A stretch of DNA of 64,000 bases from positions 1 through 64,000 of the forward strand of contig NZ_VWWL01000002.1 in the NCBI RefSeq assembly GCF_011752995.1. The letters are read 5' to 3'. Made by a program: the position numbers and the translations under genes. Every line of letters begins with the position of its first letter. Positions within the stretch are counted from its first letter, which is position 1. The notes under the pieces are model-generated. The model saw only the letters and a list, made by a program, of their open reading frames with translations, had not been told where the DNA came from and did not search any database. The DNA comes from Burkholderia sp. Ax-1724 (lineage in GTDB: Bacteria; Pseudomonadota; Gammaproteobacteria; Burkholderiales; Burkholderiaceae). Shown here one piece after another: positions 9,601 through 19,409 of this stretch.

Positions 9601-11383
9601 TACTGCGCAATTGCAGGGAAACCGTACTGCCCGCTCCAATACCAAGCGTCTGCAGCCGCGACCGTACGGCATGTACCGCTTCGGATAGCTCAGCATAGGT
9701 GATCGCACGCCGGTCGAACCGCCAGGCGATCTGTTCACCTTTGCGCGATGCGTGGGTAAAGAACGACCCACATTGAAGCGACGGCGGTTTCGCCAACACG
9801 TGTGCATCCGCGATGCGCCAGCACGCCGCGTCGCGCACGGGCGGTGCCGTCATCCGGTAGTCGACAGTCCGACGCGCCGGGTCGGCGAGAATCTGCTCGA
9901 CGAGACGGGCATACTGGCTCGCGAAGCGATCGATCGTCTCGTGATCGAACAGATCGGTGTTGAACGTCCACGCGGCAACGTACTCCGTGCCCATGTCCTG
10001 GACGTTCAGCGTCAGGTCGTGCGTCGCGCCGCGCGTACCTGTGCTGGATGCAGCGAGCAGTTCGCGGTAGAACGGCGCCTGGTCCCGCCGCCCGGTGTTC
10101 GCCTCGTTGCGTGCCTGGTTCCAGTTGTACATCACCTGATAGACAGGGGACCGGCTCGGATCGCGTGGCGGCCGCAACGTTTCGACCAGTAGCGGAAACG
10201 GATAGTCCTGGTGATCGAGCACGCGTAGCATCATCTCGCGCGTACGTTTGACCAGATCGCCAAACGAGTCGTCGGGGCGAACCTCGCAGGCGAGGACCAC
10301 CGTGTTGACAAAATGGCCGAGCACGCTTTCGCTGCCGGGCGCGCTGCGGCCCGACGTCGGTGCGCCGATCATCAGGCGCGACTGTCCCGTGTGCAGGAAC
10401 AGGAACAATTGATACACGGCAAGCAGCAGCATATAGGGCGTGACGTGCAGGCTGCGCGCGGTTTCCCTGATTTGCCTCGATACCTCCACGCTCAACGCAA
10501 CGCTATGCACGCGGCCATGCTCGGTTTTGAGCGGGGTCCGGATGCGATCGGTCGCGAGATTCAGCACCGGCAGCTCGCCTTGCAGCTCGCGTTGCCAGAA
10601 TCCGGCAAGCGCAGCGCCTTCATCGCCCTGCAGACGGTCGGTCTCGTGCTGCACGCAGTCCTTGTATTGCAACGCAAGGCGCGGCAGTTTCAGCGGCTGC
10701 TCCGCCGCCGGCTGCGCAATCGCCATCTGGTACAGCGTGTGCAGTTCACGGATGAGAATCTCGAGCGACCAGAAATCCGCCGCGATATGGTGGACGTTGA
10801 GCAGCAGCACGTACCGGATCGACTGCACGTCCGCGTTCGCGTCGCCATGCTCGTTGACGAGCAGCTTCATGCGGATCGGCGACACGGACAGATCGAACGG
10901 CAAGTTTGCCTCCTGGTCGATCCAGCGATGGATCGCCATGGTATCGGCGTCGAATACACGGTCGATCATGAACCGCGTGCCCGGCGCAGCGCTTACCTGC
11001 TGACGCGGTTGTCCGTCGCTCACCCGATAGACGGTACGCAGAATCGGATGCCGGGCAATCAGATAGTCGATGCAGCGTTGCAGGATCGGCAGATCGACGG
11101 CGTCATCGAGCCGCGTCGCGTACGTCACGTTATACGCGGCGCTGCCGGGATCGAGCTGATGCAACGACCACAGTGACTTCTGTGCATACGAGAGCGGGTA
11201 GCTACCCGCCGTTCCGGCGAACTGTTCGAGCAACGCAATCAGCGTCGCCTTGTGCTGTTTGAGTTCGGCGAGCAGTCCGGGCGTGACGGCGTCTCTCGGC
11301 GCCTTGTATTGCAGCTTGCCGTCCTGCGTCCATAGCTCGATGCCGCGACCGGCGAGTTCGTTGATGAAGTCGATCGAACTCAT
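6635..11383 (-). CDS. NRPS module docking-C-A°-PCP-E (degenerate adenylation region)
   Basis: A 1,582-residue NRPS. An N-terminal TubC-type docking domain (about 1-55, DFINELAGRGIELW) is followed by a condensation domain (about 60-500, HHIAADFW near 198) that should take the acyl chain from the upstream PKS. The region about 520-1005 corresponds in length and order to an adenylation domain but lacks the ATP-binding and substrate-pocket motifs; only an A10-like remnant remains. PCP with GGDSI (Ser about 1038). Epimerization domain about 1090-1530 with HHLAIDGVSW, GWFTSIYPV and a YLGQLDQ motif, all apparently intact. The acidic tail (LDELLDEIEALER) resembles a COM-donor helix matching the next NRPS. 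Its ATG overlaps the PKS stop codon by four bases. It should present a D-configured residue that was loaded in trans. Confidence 0.93.
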   Translation of the reverse strand: MSSIDFINELAGRGIELWTQDGKLQYKAPRDAVTPGLLAELKQHKATLIALLEQFAGTAGSYPLSYAQKSLWSLHQLDPGSAAYNVTYATRLDDAVDLPILQRCIDYLIARHPILRTVYRVSDGQPRQQVSAAPGTRFMIDRVFDADTMAIHRWIDQEANLPFDLSVSPIRMKLLVNEHGDANADVQSIRYVLLLNVHHIAADFWSLEILIRELHTLYQMAIAQPAAEQPLKLPRLALQYKDCVQHETDRLQGDEGAALAGFWQRELQGELPVLNLATDRIRTPLKTEHGRVHSVALSVEVSRQIRETARSLHVTPYMLLLAVYQLFLFLHTGQSRLMIGAPTSGRSAPGSESVLGHFVNTVVLACEVRPDDSFGDLVKRTREMMLRVLDHQDYPFPLLVETLRPPRDPSRSPVYQVMYNWNQARNEANTGRRDQAPFYRELLAASSTGTRGATHDLTLNVQDMGTEYVAAWTFNTDLFDHETIDRFASQYARLVEQILADPARRTVDYRMTAPPVRDAACWRIADAHVLAKPPSLQCGSFFTHASRKGEQIAWRFDRRAITYAELSEAVHAVRSRLQTLGIGAGSTVSLQLRSIAELAAALLAVLEVGASCHLPDGSPHDADALHMRFEAICRSASDGWSDWNPYELDVVKPQSRVEARGVYEAARVGAFIDGMSQLLQMDEQSRALVLRGMPVQFALSIMVGAVRRGGWARVSESVSIGALVGDSDDRAEWARLELSELIAHDRISALAFPALLLPSLTIDSRASVNALIAYGNHPHTLEWVARCQSAPKARYFAPVCDCDAWKGPVAFAPVRDEWQLASLQGAFHVPVALGPFMDLADERQRGRLCLVSREVCALRSSVATDDDLSHLLAHTGIVPTSLTVTWRAGHMVCADPSGRVVTHRLAPFAIGDVERFIASQQGVREAVCHVVESDDAIMLTAYVVPIDDDVRGELESALRGSLKRGLPDYTHPEAFVMLEALPLDRDGALDVSRLPPPQRTLTANRAAATDIERKLAAIWCEVLGKSSVSIDDDFFVLGGDSILAAVIVSKASLEGMYLKPKDIFEQTTIAGLARVVSAVPGILAEQGSVTGEVMPGPASQWFFDKVDVDRSHFNQALLLSLREAPDPTIMQEALRLVVRHHDVLRSRFEEREGGWRQVFVPDDDPAHSPDWAIVSCTTNEGEPCAEIWSQAIADAQAGLDIERGRLLSVRWLESATLTASRLLIVVHHLAIDGVSWNILLQDIGDIYLQLRAQSAVKLPLKTSSTKAWVEQWDALVKGAVLDSDRQYWQRFVTHVRGALAGPARVTLMRHGLAPIVHHTYNEPSGGCTATLDAELTEAFRTTAHQAYGTDANDLLIAALHAGFRSWSGSDALLVDLEGHGRDALADVVDLSRSIGWFTSIYPVFIEATPYDDPGRLIKHVKERLRQIPRKGASFGALRYLEAPRSESQGTDEALLASLPNSPILFTYLGQLDQIAGSSAFYGEVLKPAPGIRSARQRRTHLLDVTAYIADGRLTIESGFHGAPGIDESIGCLMCRVSDALTMLIRHCCTEGAGGLTPSDVPQLDVNQDGLDELLDEIEALER

Positions 11384-14300
11384 AGTTCGCCACCCTCCAT
11401 TTCCACGCCAAAGGTCACTTCGCCCGATACGATATCGAGACCATCGGCCGCGGCCCGCCGCACGCGTGGCGCTTCCGGCGCGGGCGAGCCGCCGCTCATC
11501 GTGCCGATGATCGTGCGCACGATGTCGTTGAGCGTCGCGCCTTCCAGCAGCCGTCCGAACGGAATGTCGACACCGAGTTCATTGCGCAGCGCGTTACGGA
11601 ATTCCGCCGCCATCAGCGAGTCGAGGCCGAGTTCGATCAACGCGATTCCAGGACTGACACGATCGCGCGCGACCTGCAACGTAGCCGCGATTTCGCCAAT
11701 CAGGTGATCGCGCAACGCCGCTTCACGGTCCCCCTCGGGCAACCCTGCCAGCCGTTGAGCGAGGCTCGATGTGCCCGCCGCCGGCACTGCAGCATGGGAC
11801 GGAGCATCCGCGATTTCCTTCAGTAGCGGACGCAGCGAACGGCTCGTACTACGCTTGAGCAAGGTGTCGACATCGACGCTCCAGATCTGGCTCTGGCCCT
11901 GGCGCTCGGCCATCAGCGCGTCGAGTGCCTGGAGCGCCGCGTCGGGGTCCAGCGCCTTGAGACCATAGGCTTCGATGCGCCGTAACTGCTGCGCGTCGAG
12001 TTGTTCGGCCATGCCTTTGCCGCCCCATAGCCCCCAGTTCATCACATGGCCCGACAGGCCCTCTTCGTTGCGTCCGAGACTCAGCGCATCGAGATACGCA
12101 TTGGCGGCAGCGTAGGCGCATTGCCCCGGCGATCCGATACACGACACGATCGACGAGAACGACACGAAGTGATGCACAGAAAGATGGGCCGTCGCCCGAT
12201 GCAGGTTTTGCGTGCCTGCGATTTTCGGCGTCAGCACTTTCATGACCGACGACATCGGCTGTGTTAATAGCAAGCCGTCTTCGAGCGCGCCGGCTGCGTG
12301 CAGGATGCCCTTGAGCGGACGAGCGGCGTCCGCTTCGATGGACTTGATCAGTTCCTCCACGTCCGCTGACGACGCGATATCCGCCGTCCGGAATTCGAGC
12401 GTCGCATCGCGCGTCTGCGCCAATTTGGCCAGCCGGCCGCGCTCCGCCTCGGCGGGCAATTGCCTGCTCACCGAGATGATCTTCGGCATCCCCTTCGCGA
12501 TCAGCCATTCGATCAACCGTGTGCCAATCGCTCCACGTCCGCCCGTCACAAGCCAGGCACCGCGGGCAAGCGGTTTCATGGCCGGCGCGTTGCGCCGCAC
12601 GAGACGCGGGACGAAGACCTCGTGGCCGCGCACGGCGAACTGCGTTTCGCCTGTACTGGCCGACTCGCTGATCACCGACAGCATCGCCTCGCACGATGCG
12701 GCATCCGCACCGGGCAAATCGGCGACGAGCACGCGGATGTCGCCGCTTTCGTGCATCAGACTGCGCGCCACGCCCCATGCCGCCGCCTGGGCCGGCACGA
12801 CGAGCCGGTCGTGCCCCTGGATGCATTGAGCCGACTTCGTGACGAGGCACACCGTCAACGGGCGGCCCGCCCAGTCGGTGGCCTGCACCGCGCGCCAGAA
12901 ATTCGCGAAACGGCGATACGCACCGGCAACCTGATCCAGTTCCTCCTCGCTCGTCGGCGTGTTCGCCGTGTCCTGGTCCGCTGACCCGTGTGGCCAGACA
13001 TACAGGATGACGACGGGAGCGGGCGAACCCGCGCTCGATACGCCCTCGGAAAACGCCTTGCGAAAGCGCCGCACGGATTCGTCGTCGCCATCGGACGCGT
13101 CGGCGGACTGCCGCACGACGTGGCAATCCGCATCGACGGCGCGTAGTTGTGCGGCAATCTCATCGTCGAGCGTCTCAGCGCCGCCGACCAGCAGACAGGC
13201 CGGCAATGACAACGGGCGCGCGCGTTCAACCGCCATTGGCCGCCATGCAAGGCTATAAAGGCTCGCCTGTGAAGGCGCCGTGTTGAACTTGCGCGAATCG
13301 ACGGCAATCAGTTGCAGATGCGCGATCGACGCGACGCATTGCCCCGCATCGTCGTAGAGCCAGAGGTCCGCGCTGATCAGATGACGGCGCGACTTGACGC
13401 GCACCGCGCACCAGACGGCACGCGTATCGGGTATCGGCTGACAGGCGATGCGATTGATGCCGATTGGCACATACGCGGACTTGAGCCCGGCGTCCCACAG
13501 CGAAGCCGCCACGGTCTGAAAGCAACTGTCGAGCAAGGCGGGATGGATCGAGCGCGCCGCTTTACACGCATGCGATGCATCGAGTTCGATGCGGGCCAGC
13601 GCGGCATCGTCGCCGCGCCACAGGCCGCGGATCGACCGGAAGGCGCCGTCATAGGCGAGCCCGGAACCGCGCAGCCGCTCATAGAACCGGTCCACAGGCA
13701 ACACGTCCGCGCAATCGTGCTGGAATGCCGGGAGCGACGGTGTGTCGTGGTCGGCCCGTGCACTGTCCGCGACCGCCGGCAGCCAGGCCGAACAATGGTT
13801 GACCCAGTGTGGCTCCAGGTCGGCATCGATATCGTTCCGCGCGAAGATTTCGAGCTGCGCGCGCGCTGCCTTCACTGCGCCCCTCACGTTTTCCGCCGCG
13901 TGCACGACCGTGCCCAGCAGAACCGGCCGCTGACGTTCGAGCACCAGCGGATTGTCGAATGACAACTCCTGCACATGGAGCCACGGCGCCGGCGTCCCGT
14001 CGGCATCGCTGCCGGCCATGCCGCGCCGCGCCGCGTCGAGCACGATCTCGATGAACCCTGCGGCCGGAAAGACGAAACCGCCATGTACGACGTGTCCTTC
14101 AAGGAAAGGCAGATCGCTGACCGCAAGCCGATTCTCATAGCGCCGTCCATCGAGCGCCGGCAGCAACAATTGCTGACCGAGCAGGCTGTTGGGCGCCTGC
14201 GTCACCGCCGCGCGCGCGCTGCTCAATGGCCTCGCGCGATCCGCCGCCTGCCGCGAGCCGATCCAGTAGCTGCCCGACTCCAGTGGATAAGGCGGCAACG

Positions 14301-17040
14301 CAATCCGGCGCGGCCCGATACTCTGCGCACGCGAGCATTCGAAGGCGGCCCAATCGACACGCCGCCCCGCGGTGTACACGTGTCCGAGCGCACCGAGCAA
14401 CTGCTCGCATTCGACCTCCGCATCGCCGAAACTTTGCAGCGCGCTGACCGCGCGTGCGTTTCCCTGCGCAGCACAACAGGCCTTGGCGAGACGGGTGAGC
14501 GTCTTGCCGGGTCCGATCTCGATGAAGGTCTGAACGCCATCGGCCGACAGCGTGCCGACCCCCTGGCGGAAATTCACCGTCGCGCGCACATGCTCGACCC
14601 AATACGCCGGATCGCAGTAGCGCTCAGCCTCGAAGATGCCCGACACGTTGGACACGATGCGGATACGCGGCGGCCGATAGTCGATCGAGGCTGTGATCTC
14701 GCCGAACGCGTCGAGCATCGGTTCCATCAGCGGCGAATGGAAAGCGCGCGAGATGATGAGCGCGCGTGTCGGAATGCCGTCGCGTTCGAGTTGCCGCGAG
14801 AGTTCGTCAATACCAGCGGGATCGCCCGAGACGACCACGCTGCTCGGCCCGTTGTCGGCCGCGATCTCGACGCGGCCCGTGAAAGCGCCCAGATAGCCGG
14901 CCAGCCTGGCAGCCGGTGTCAGCACGGCCAGCATCTTTCCGGGCGGCGTCATCGTCTCCATCAAATGACCGCGCACCACGACGAGCCGGCAGGCATCCGC
15001 GAGCGAAAACACGCCCGCGAGACAGGCTGCCGCGTACTCGCCGACACTATGGCCCATCAGCACGTCCGGCACGATCCCCCAATCCATCCACAGACGCGCC
15101 AGCGCCATCTCGACCGCGAACATCGCCGGCTGCGTATAGCGGGTTTCGTGAATCAACGTCTGCCTGTCGCCCCACAACACGTCGATCAGCGAGTGTTCGC
15201 CGAGCGCCTCGAAATGAGCGTCACATTCGTCGAGTACTTCGCGAAAGAGTGGGAACGTCTGATAGAGCTGCCGCGCCATGCCCGCGTACTGCGCGCCCTG
15301 CCCGGTGAACAGAAAGGCCAGCTTGCCGGGTTCGTCCGTTTGCGCGGAGCGTTCGATGACGCTTGCGTGTTCGGCCTTCGCCAATGCGTCGAGCAGTTGC
15401 TCGCGGGTGCCGGCGACGAGCGCGATACGATGCCGTTGCGTGTCGCGCCCGGCTCGCAGCGAGTGAGCGAAGTCGCCCGGCTCGACGGACGGATTCGCGC
15501 GCAGATAGGCGGTGCAACCGGCAACGGCACGAGACAACGTGTCGGACGTATGCGCCGAGATCGGAAAAATCTCCGGACACCCAGGCAACTGCTGTGCGAA
15601 CGTGGCGATGCCGGGATCACGCGGGGCCGTGGCCTCGTCCGCCTCATCGTCTCGCCAGGCTTCGATGATCAGATGCGCATTGGTGCCGCTCATGCCAAAC
15701 GAGCTGATCGCCGCGACACGTTTGCCCGGACGGCTCGACGGCCATACCATGTGCTGCGTGACGACCTTGATGCCGTTGCTTTGCCAGTCGACATGCGGCG
15801 TCGGCGTGTCCATGTGAAGATGCTTCGGAATCTCGCCCTTCTGCAGCGAACAGATCACCTTCATCAGCCCCGACACGGAAGCGGCTGCTTCGAGGTGCCC
15901 CATGTTCGTCTTGATGCTGCCGACGTAGAGGTCCTGCTTGCGGTTCGCATCGCGGCAATAGATATCCTGCAATGCGCGCAGTTCGATCGGATCGCCGAGC
16001 AGCGTGCCCGTGCCATGCGCCTCGACATAATCGACTTCGTCGGGCGCGACACCGGCATGGATCAGCGCGTCGCGGATCACGTCGCGCTGCGCGCGGCCAT
16101 TCGGCGCCGTCATGCCATTGCTCCGGCCGTCATGATTGACCGCCGAACCGCGAATCACCGCGTGAATCGGCCGCCGCTGCGCACGCGCGTCGGACAGGCG
16201 CATCAGTGCGACGATCCCGCAGCCCTCGCCGCGCACATAACCGTTGGCCGCCGCGTCGAAGGTCTTGCAGCGGCCATCCGGCGAGAGCGCCTGAAGCTCG
16301 CACAACGCGATCGTCATTTCGGGCGACAGCATCAGGTTGACGCCACCCGCCAGCGCCACGTCGGCTTCGCGGTTGCGCAGACTCTGACAGGCCAGATGTA
16401 CCGTGACGAGCGACGACGAACAGGCCGTGTCAAGTTGCAGCGTCGGGCCATGAAAGCCGAATAGATATGAAATACGCCCCGCCGCGAACGGACGCGCCGT
16501 CCCGAGCGACGTCTGCGCATAGCTGAGATCGGCGTGCGGCACCAGTTCGCTGATTCGCGCATAGTCGTCGAGCGACGAGCCGACGAACACGCCCGTCCTG
16601 TAAGCGCCAATCGCCTCGCGTGTGAAACCCGCGTCTTCGATGGCGCGCCACGAGCATTCGAGCAGCAGGCGTTGCTGCGGATCGATATGGCGCGCTTCCC
16701 GGCCGGAGATACCGAAGAACTCGGGATCGAAACGGTCGACGTCGTCGATGAAAGCGCCGTGCAGGCTGTAGCTGGTATCGTGCCGGCCGGGGCGCGGGTC
16801 GAACAGCGCGTCGGTCCAGCGCTCGGCGGGCACTTCGCTGACGGCATCGGTGCCGGCGGCGAGCACCTCCCATAGCCTGGCAGCCGAGTCGGCACCACCA
16901 GGCAGACGGCAACCCATGCCGACCACCGCGATCGGCTCATTGGCCGCTTCGCGGACCTCGTTCAGTTCGCGCCGCAACGCATCGATCTTCAGCAAGGCCT
17001 GCTTGACGGGCGTCAGTTTCGCGGCTGTAGGCTCGGTCAT
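11380..17040 (-). CDS. type I polyketide synthase KS-AT-DH-KR-ACP
   Basis: A 1,886-residue single-module PKS. KS about 35-470 with DTACSSS (Cys about 205), EAHGTGT and the KTNMGH His. AT about 590-880 with GHSVGEY; the downstream AFHS motif points to malonyl-CoA. DH about 960-1250 with HVVHGGFVFP and the second-site HPALLDSCFQ. KR about 1500-1690 with TGGRGAIG, catalytic Ser/Tyr (FSSIVS, CAYAAANAY) and an LED in place of the LDD typical of B-type reductases. ACP with LGLDSLM (Ser about 1809). No enoyl reductase or methyltransferase is present. The product should be an acyl chain lengthened by two carbons and left alpha,beta-unsaturated. The acidic C-terminus (TFGVEMEGGEL) suits the TubC-type domain of the next protein. 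The start follows the FAAL gene by about 40 bases. Confidence 0.94.
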   Translation of the reverse strand: MTEPTAAKLTPVKQALLKIDALRRELNEVREAANEPIAVVGMGCRLPGGADSAARLWEVLAAGTDAVSEVPAERWTDALFDPRPGRHDTSYSLHGAFIDDVDRFDPEFFGISGREARHIDPQQRLLLECSWRAIEDAGFTREAIGAYRTGVFVGSSLDDYARISELVPHADLSYAQTSLGTARPFAAGRISYLFGFHGPTLQLDTACSSSLVTVHLACQSLRNREADVALAGGVNLMLSPEMTIALCELQALSPDGRCKTFDAAANGYVRGEGCGIVALMRLSDARAQRRPIHAVIRGSAVNHDGRSNGMTAPNGRAQRDVIRDALIHAGVAPDEVDYVEAHGTGTLLGDPIELRALQDIYCRDANRKQDLYVGSIKTNMGHLEAAASVSGLMKVICSLQKGEIPKHLHMDTPTPHVDWQSNGIKVVTQHMVWPSSRPGKRVAAISSFGMSGTNAHLIIEAWRDDEADEATAPRDPGIATFAQQLPGCPEIFPISAHTSDTLSRAVAGCTAYLRANPSVEPGDFAHSLRAGRDTQRHRIALVAGTREQLLDALAKAEHASVIERSAQTDEPGKLAFLFTGQGAQYAGMARQLYQTFPLFREVLDECDAHFEALGEHSLIDVLWGDRQTLIHETRYTQPAMFAVEMALARLWMDWGIVPDVLMGHSVGEYAAACLAGVFSLADACRLVVVRGHLMETMTPPGKMLAVLTPAARLAGYLGAFTGRVEIAADNGPSSVVVSGDPAGIDELSRQLERDGIPTRALIISRAFHSPLMEPMLDAFGEITASIDYRPPRIRIVSNVSGIFEAERYCDPAYWVEHVRATVNFRQGVGTLSADGVQTFIEIGPGKTLTRLAKACCAAQGNARAVSALQSFGDAEVECEQLLGALGHVYTAGRRVDWAAFECSRAQSIGPRRIALPPYPLESGSYWIGSRQAADRARPLSSARAAVTQAPNSLLGQQLLLPALDGRRYENRLAVSDLPFLEGHVVHGGFVFPAAGFIEIVLDAARRGMAGSDADGTPAPWLHVQELSFDNPLVLERQRPVLLGTVVHAAENVRGAVKAARAQLEIFARNDIDADLEPHWVNHCSAWLPAVADSARADHDTPSLPAFQHDCADVLPVDRFYERLRGSGLAYDGAFRSIRGLWRGDDAALARIELDASHACKAARSIHPALLDSCFQTVAASLWDAGLKSAYVPIGINRIACQPIPDTRAVWCAVRVKSRRHLISADLWLYDDAGQCVASIAHLQLIAVDSRKFNTAPSQASLYSLAWRPMAVERARPLSLPACLLVGGAETLDDEIAAQLRAVDADCHVVRQSADASDGDDESVRRFRKAFSEGVSSAGSPAPVVILYVWPHGSADQDTANTPTSEEELDQVAGAYRRFANFWRAVQATDWAGRPLTVCLVTKSAQCIQGHDRLVVPAQAAAWGVARSLMHESGDIRVLVADLPGADAASCEAMLSVISESASTGETQFAVRGHEVFVPRLVRRNAPAMKPLARGAWLVTGGRGAIGTRLIEWLIAKGMPKIISVSRQLPAEAERGRLAKLAQTRDATLEFRTADIASSADVEELIKSIEADAARPLKGILHAAGALEDGLLLTQPMSSVMKVLTPKIAGTQNLHRATAHLSVHHFVSFSSIVSCIGSPGQCAYAAANAYLDALSLGRNEEGLSGHVMNWGLWGGKGMAEQLDAQQLRRIEAYGLKALDPDAALQALDALMAERQGQSQIWSVDVDTLLKRSTSRSLRPLLKEIADAPSHAAVPAAGTSSLAQRLAGLPEGDREAALRDHLIGEIAATLQVARDRVSPGIALIELGLDSLMAAEFRNALRNELGVDIPFGRLLEGATLNDIVRTIIGTMSGGSPAPEAPRVRRAAADGLDIVSGEVTFGVEMEGGEL

Positions 17041-17079
17041 GATCGCACTCCCGGAATGGCGTTTCGACTTGCGCCGCGT

Positions 17080-19326
17080 CTAGCGGTCCAGTTCTTTCAG
17101 CAACAACGCCTCGGCCTCGGCGTCCGACAACTCCATCAGCTGTTCGGCGCTACGCCGCTCGTCCTCGCCGGTGGCGGCTGTCGCTTGCGTCGCGGGCGGC
17201 GGCGCGGGTTCGGCCGTCGCCGACGCGCCGCTTCCCGCTCCCCGCATATCCGCAAGATGCGCCGCCAGCTGTTCGACGTTCGCGCAATCCCAAAGTGCGG
17301 CGGCGTCGAATGCGACGCCCGTCGCGTGCTGCACCTTCAGCGCGAACTGCAGCGCGCTCATCGAATCGAATCCCATCTCGACCCAAGGGGTCGTGCGAGA
17401 CACCTGCTCCTCGCCAATCTTCAGATGCGCGGCAACGATGCGCGCAATGCACCTCTCCAGATCACGTTTGACGAGCAGTGCTGCCGCTGCCTTGTCTTCA
17501 CGACCCGTGCGCGGCGTAGGCGCTTCTCCCGGTTCGCCGCCGTCATAGCGGCCTTCAGTCCAGCTCGCGACCGTACGCAACTCGCCCTGCACGTAAGCAC
17601 GGCGGCATAGAGCACGGGCGATCTTGCCGCTCGAGGTCTTTTCGATGGTCGCGGGTTCAACCAGCACGACGGCATGCGGCGTGATACCGAAGTCTTCGCC
17701 CACCACCACGATCATCTGGCGCAGCGTCGCGCGGGCATCCATCGCACGTCGCTGGGCGCGCCCAACCTCCTGCACGATGACAAGCTTCTCCTCGCCATCC
17801 ACCGTCACCGACACCGCCGCGCCGCAACCGCGCCGCAACTCCGGCACCGCGTCCTGCACGCACTCCTCGACGTCCTGCGGATAGAGATTGCGGCCCCGGA
17901 TGATCAGCATGTCCTTCACGCGACCGGTCACGAACAGTTCGCCATCGATAAACGCACCGAGATCGCCCGTGCGCATGAACGGCAAGCCGCCGGCCCCGGG
18001 CGGCTCATCCGGGAGCGTGGCGCGGAAGGTGTCCTGGGTGGCCTGCTGATTGCCGTAGTAGCCGATGCCGATGCCATCGCCTCGCGCCCAGATCTCGCCG
18101 ACGCGGTACTGATCGGCGACGGCTGCGCCCGCGGAGTCGACGATGCGAATCTCCGTGCCTCGTCCCGTCGAGCCGCACGACACGAGGCTCTTGATATCCG
18201 CCTGTCCTGCCTGCGCACGCTCGATGACGCCCGCCGACAATTGCCTGTTGTCGACTTCAAGGTAGCGGACACCTTCGCCGTGTTTCACGCCGGTGATGAG
18301 CAGCGTGGCTTCGGCCATGCCGTAGCACGGATAGAACGCTTGCGGTGCGAAACCGTGCGGCGCAGCCGCCTCGAGAAACGTGGCCACGGTATTGCGGTTG
18401 ATCGGCTCCGCGCCGCAAAAGGCCACCTTCCATGCAGAGAGGTCGAGTTGCGGCTGGGTGTCTTCCGGCAACTGCAACGCCAACGCGGCAAGCTGATAGG
18501 CGAAGTTCGGACCGCCCGACGTGTTTGCCCGATGCGCTGCGATCGCCCTCAGCCAGCGCCCCGGCTGCTGGATAAACGCGAACGGCGACATCAGGATCAC
18601 GCTGGTGCCGATCGACGCGAGATGCAGCATCATCGACAGACCCATATCGTGATAGAGCGGCAGCCACGACAGCATGCGCGTCTCGCTGCTGTGCCCCATC
18701 AGGTCCGCAATCACACGCTGGTTATCGACGATGTTCGCATGCGTGATCATCACGCCCTTCGGCGTACCCGTCGAACCGGACGTGTATTGCAGAAACGCGA
18801 GATCGGAACCCGTCGGCAACGGCAATGGCGCATCCGCCGCGGGCGCGCCGGCCGTACACAGCTCCTCATAGGTAGCGAAATCGCAACCGGCGAACAGATC
18901 TTCCTTTTCGCGCAGCATCCGCAGCTTATCGATCGAGCCGACAGGAGCTACTACGAGCGATGCGCCGCTGTTTTCAACGATGGCCTGCAGCTTCTTCCAC
19001 TGCGCTATCTTGCGCGGCTGCTGCGGATGGAATGCGGGCACTGCGATCATGCCCGCGGCAAGACAGCCGTAGAATGTGCAAACAAACTCGAAGCTCGTCG
19101 GAAGCAGCAGAATGACGCGCGCGCCGGCAGCGACACGGCTGCGCAAACCTGCTGCGATACACCGCATCCCCGCATTCAGATCGCTGAACGTGCTTTCGCT
19201 TTCGATCGTCTCCCCGTCGCGCAGGATCGTCAGCGCGGTGCGATCCGGTTCGCGCTCGCTCCATGCGGCGAGCGTCTCGATGATGGACGCGGGCTCGTGT
19301 GTCGTCGGAAACGGATGTGAGGTCAT
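17080..19326 (-). CDS. fatty-acyl-AMP ligase (FAAL) with C-terminal acyl carrier domain
   Basis: A 748-residue protein. The N-terminal adenylate-forming domain (about 1-580) has YTSGSTGTPKGVM, LPLYHDMGL, the FAAL-like GTEIRIVD segment and RTGDLGAFIDGELFVTGR. A carrier domain follows, with WVEMGFDSMSALQF (Ser about 653). FAALs activate fatty acids as acyl-AMP and load them directly on a carrier without CoA. The tail (LSDAEAEALLLKELD) is a typical PKS C-terminal docking helix that pairs with the basic helix at the N-terminus of the next protein (VKQALLKIDALRREL). It is therefore the starter-loading enzyme of the assembly line. Chain length cannot be read from the sequence. Confidence 0.93.
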   Translation of the reverse strand: MTSHPFPTTHEPASIIETLAAWSEREPDRTALTILRDGETIESESTFSDLNAGMRCIAAGLRSRVAAGARVILLLPTSFEFVCTFYGCLAAGMIAVPAFHPQQPRKIAQWKKLQAIVENSGASLVVAPVGSIDKLRMLREKEDLFAGCDFATYEELCTAGAPAADAPLPLPTGSDLAFLQYTSGSTGTPKGVMITHANIVDNQRVIADLMGHSSETRMLSWLPLYHDMGLSMMLHLASIGTSVILMSPFAFIQQPGRWLRAIAAHRANTSGGPNFAYQLAALALQLPEDTQPQLDLSAWKVAFCGAEPINRNTVATFLEAAAPHGFAPQAFYPCYGMAEATLLITGVKHGEGVRYLEVDNRQLSAGVIERAQAGQADIKSLVSCGSTGRGTEIRIVDSAGAAVADQYRVGEIWARGDGIGIGYYGNQQATQDTFRATLPDEPPGAGGLPFMRTGDLGAFIDGELFVTGRVKDMLIIRGRNLYPQDVEECVQDAVPELRRGCGAAVSVTVDGEEKLVIVQEVGRAQRRAMDARATLRQMIVVVGEDFGITPHAVVLVEPATIEKTSSGKIARALCRRAYVQGELRTVASWTEGRYDGGEPGEAPTPRTGREDKAAAALLVKRDLERCIARIVAAHLKIGEEQVSRTTPWVEMGFDSMSALQFALKVQHATGVAFDAAALWDCANVEQLAAHLADMRGAGSGASATAEPAPPPATQATAATGEDERRSAEQLMELSDAEAEALLLKELDR

Positions 19327-19409
19327 GAACAGTCTCTTGAATGTTGCGGGTCAGGTCTGTCGGCGTGTTGCGTTCTCGCGTTGCGCGCTCACGGCGTGGC
19401 GGCCCCGAT

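Noticed and set aside
13975..16464. 829-codon open frame on the + strand inside the PKS gene
   Set aside because: It is antisense to well-conserved KS/AT/DH coding sequence; the product is Arg/His/Gln-rich with no domain, as expected from complementing high-GC codons.
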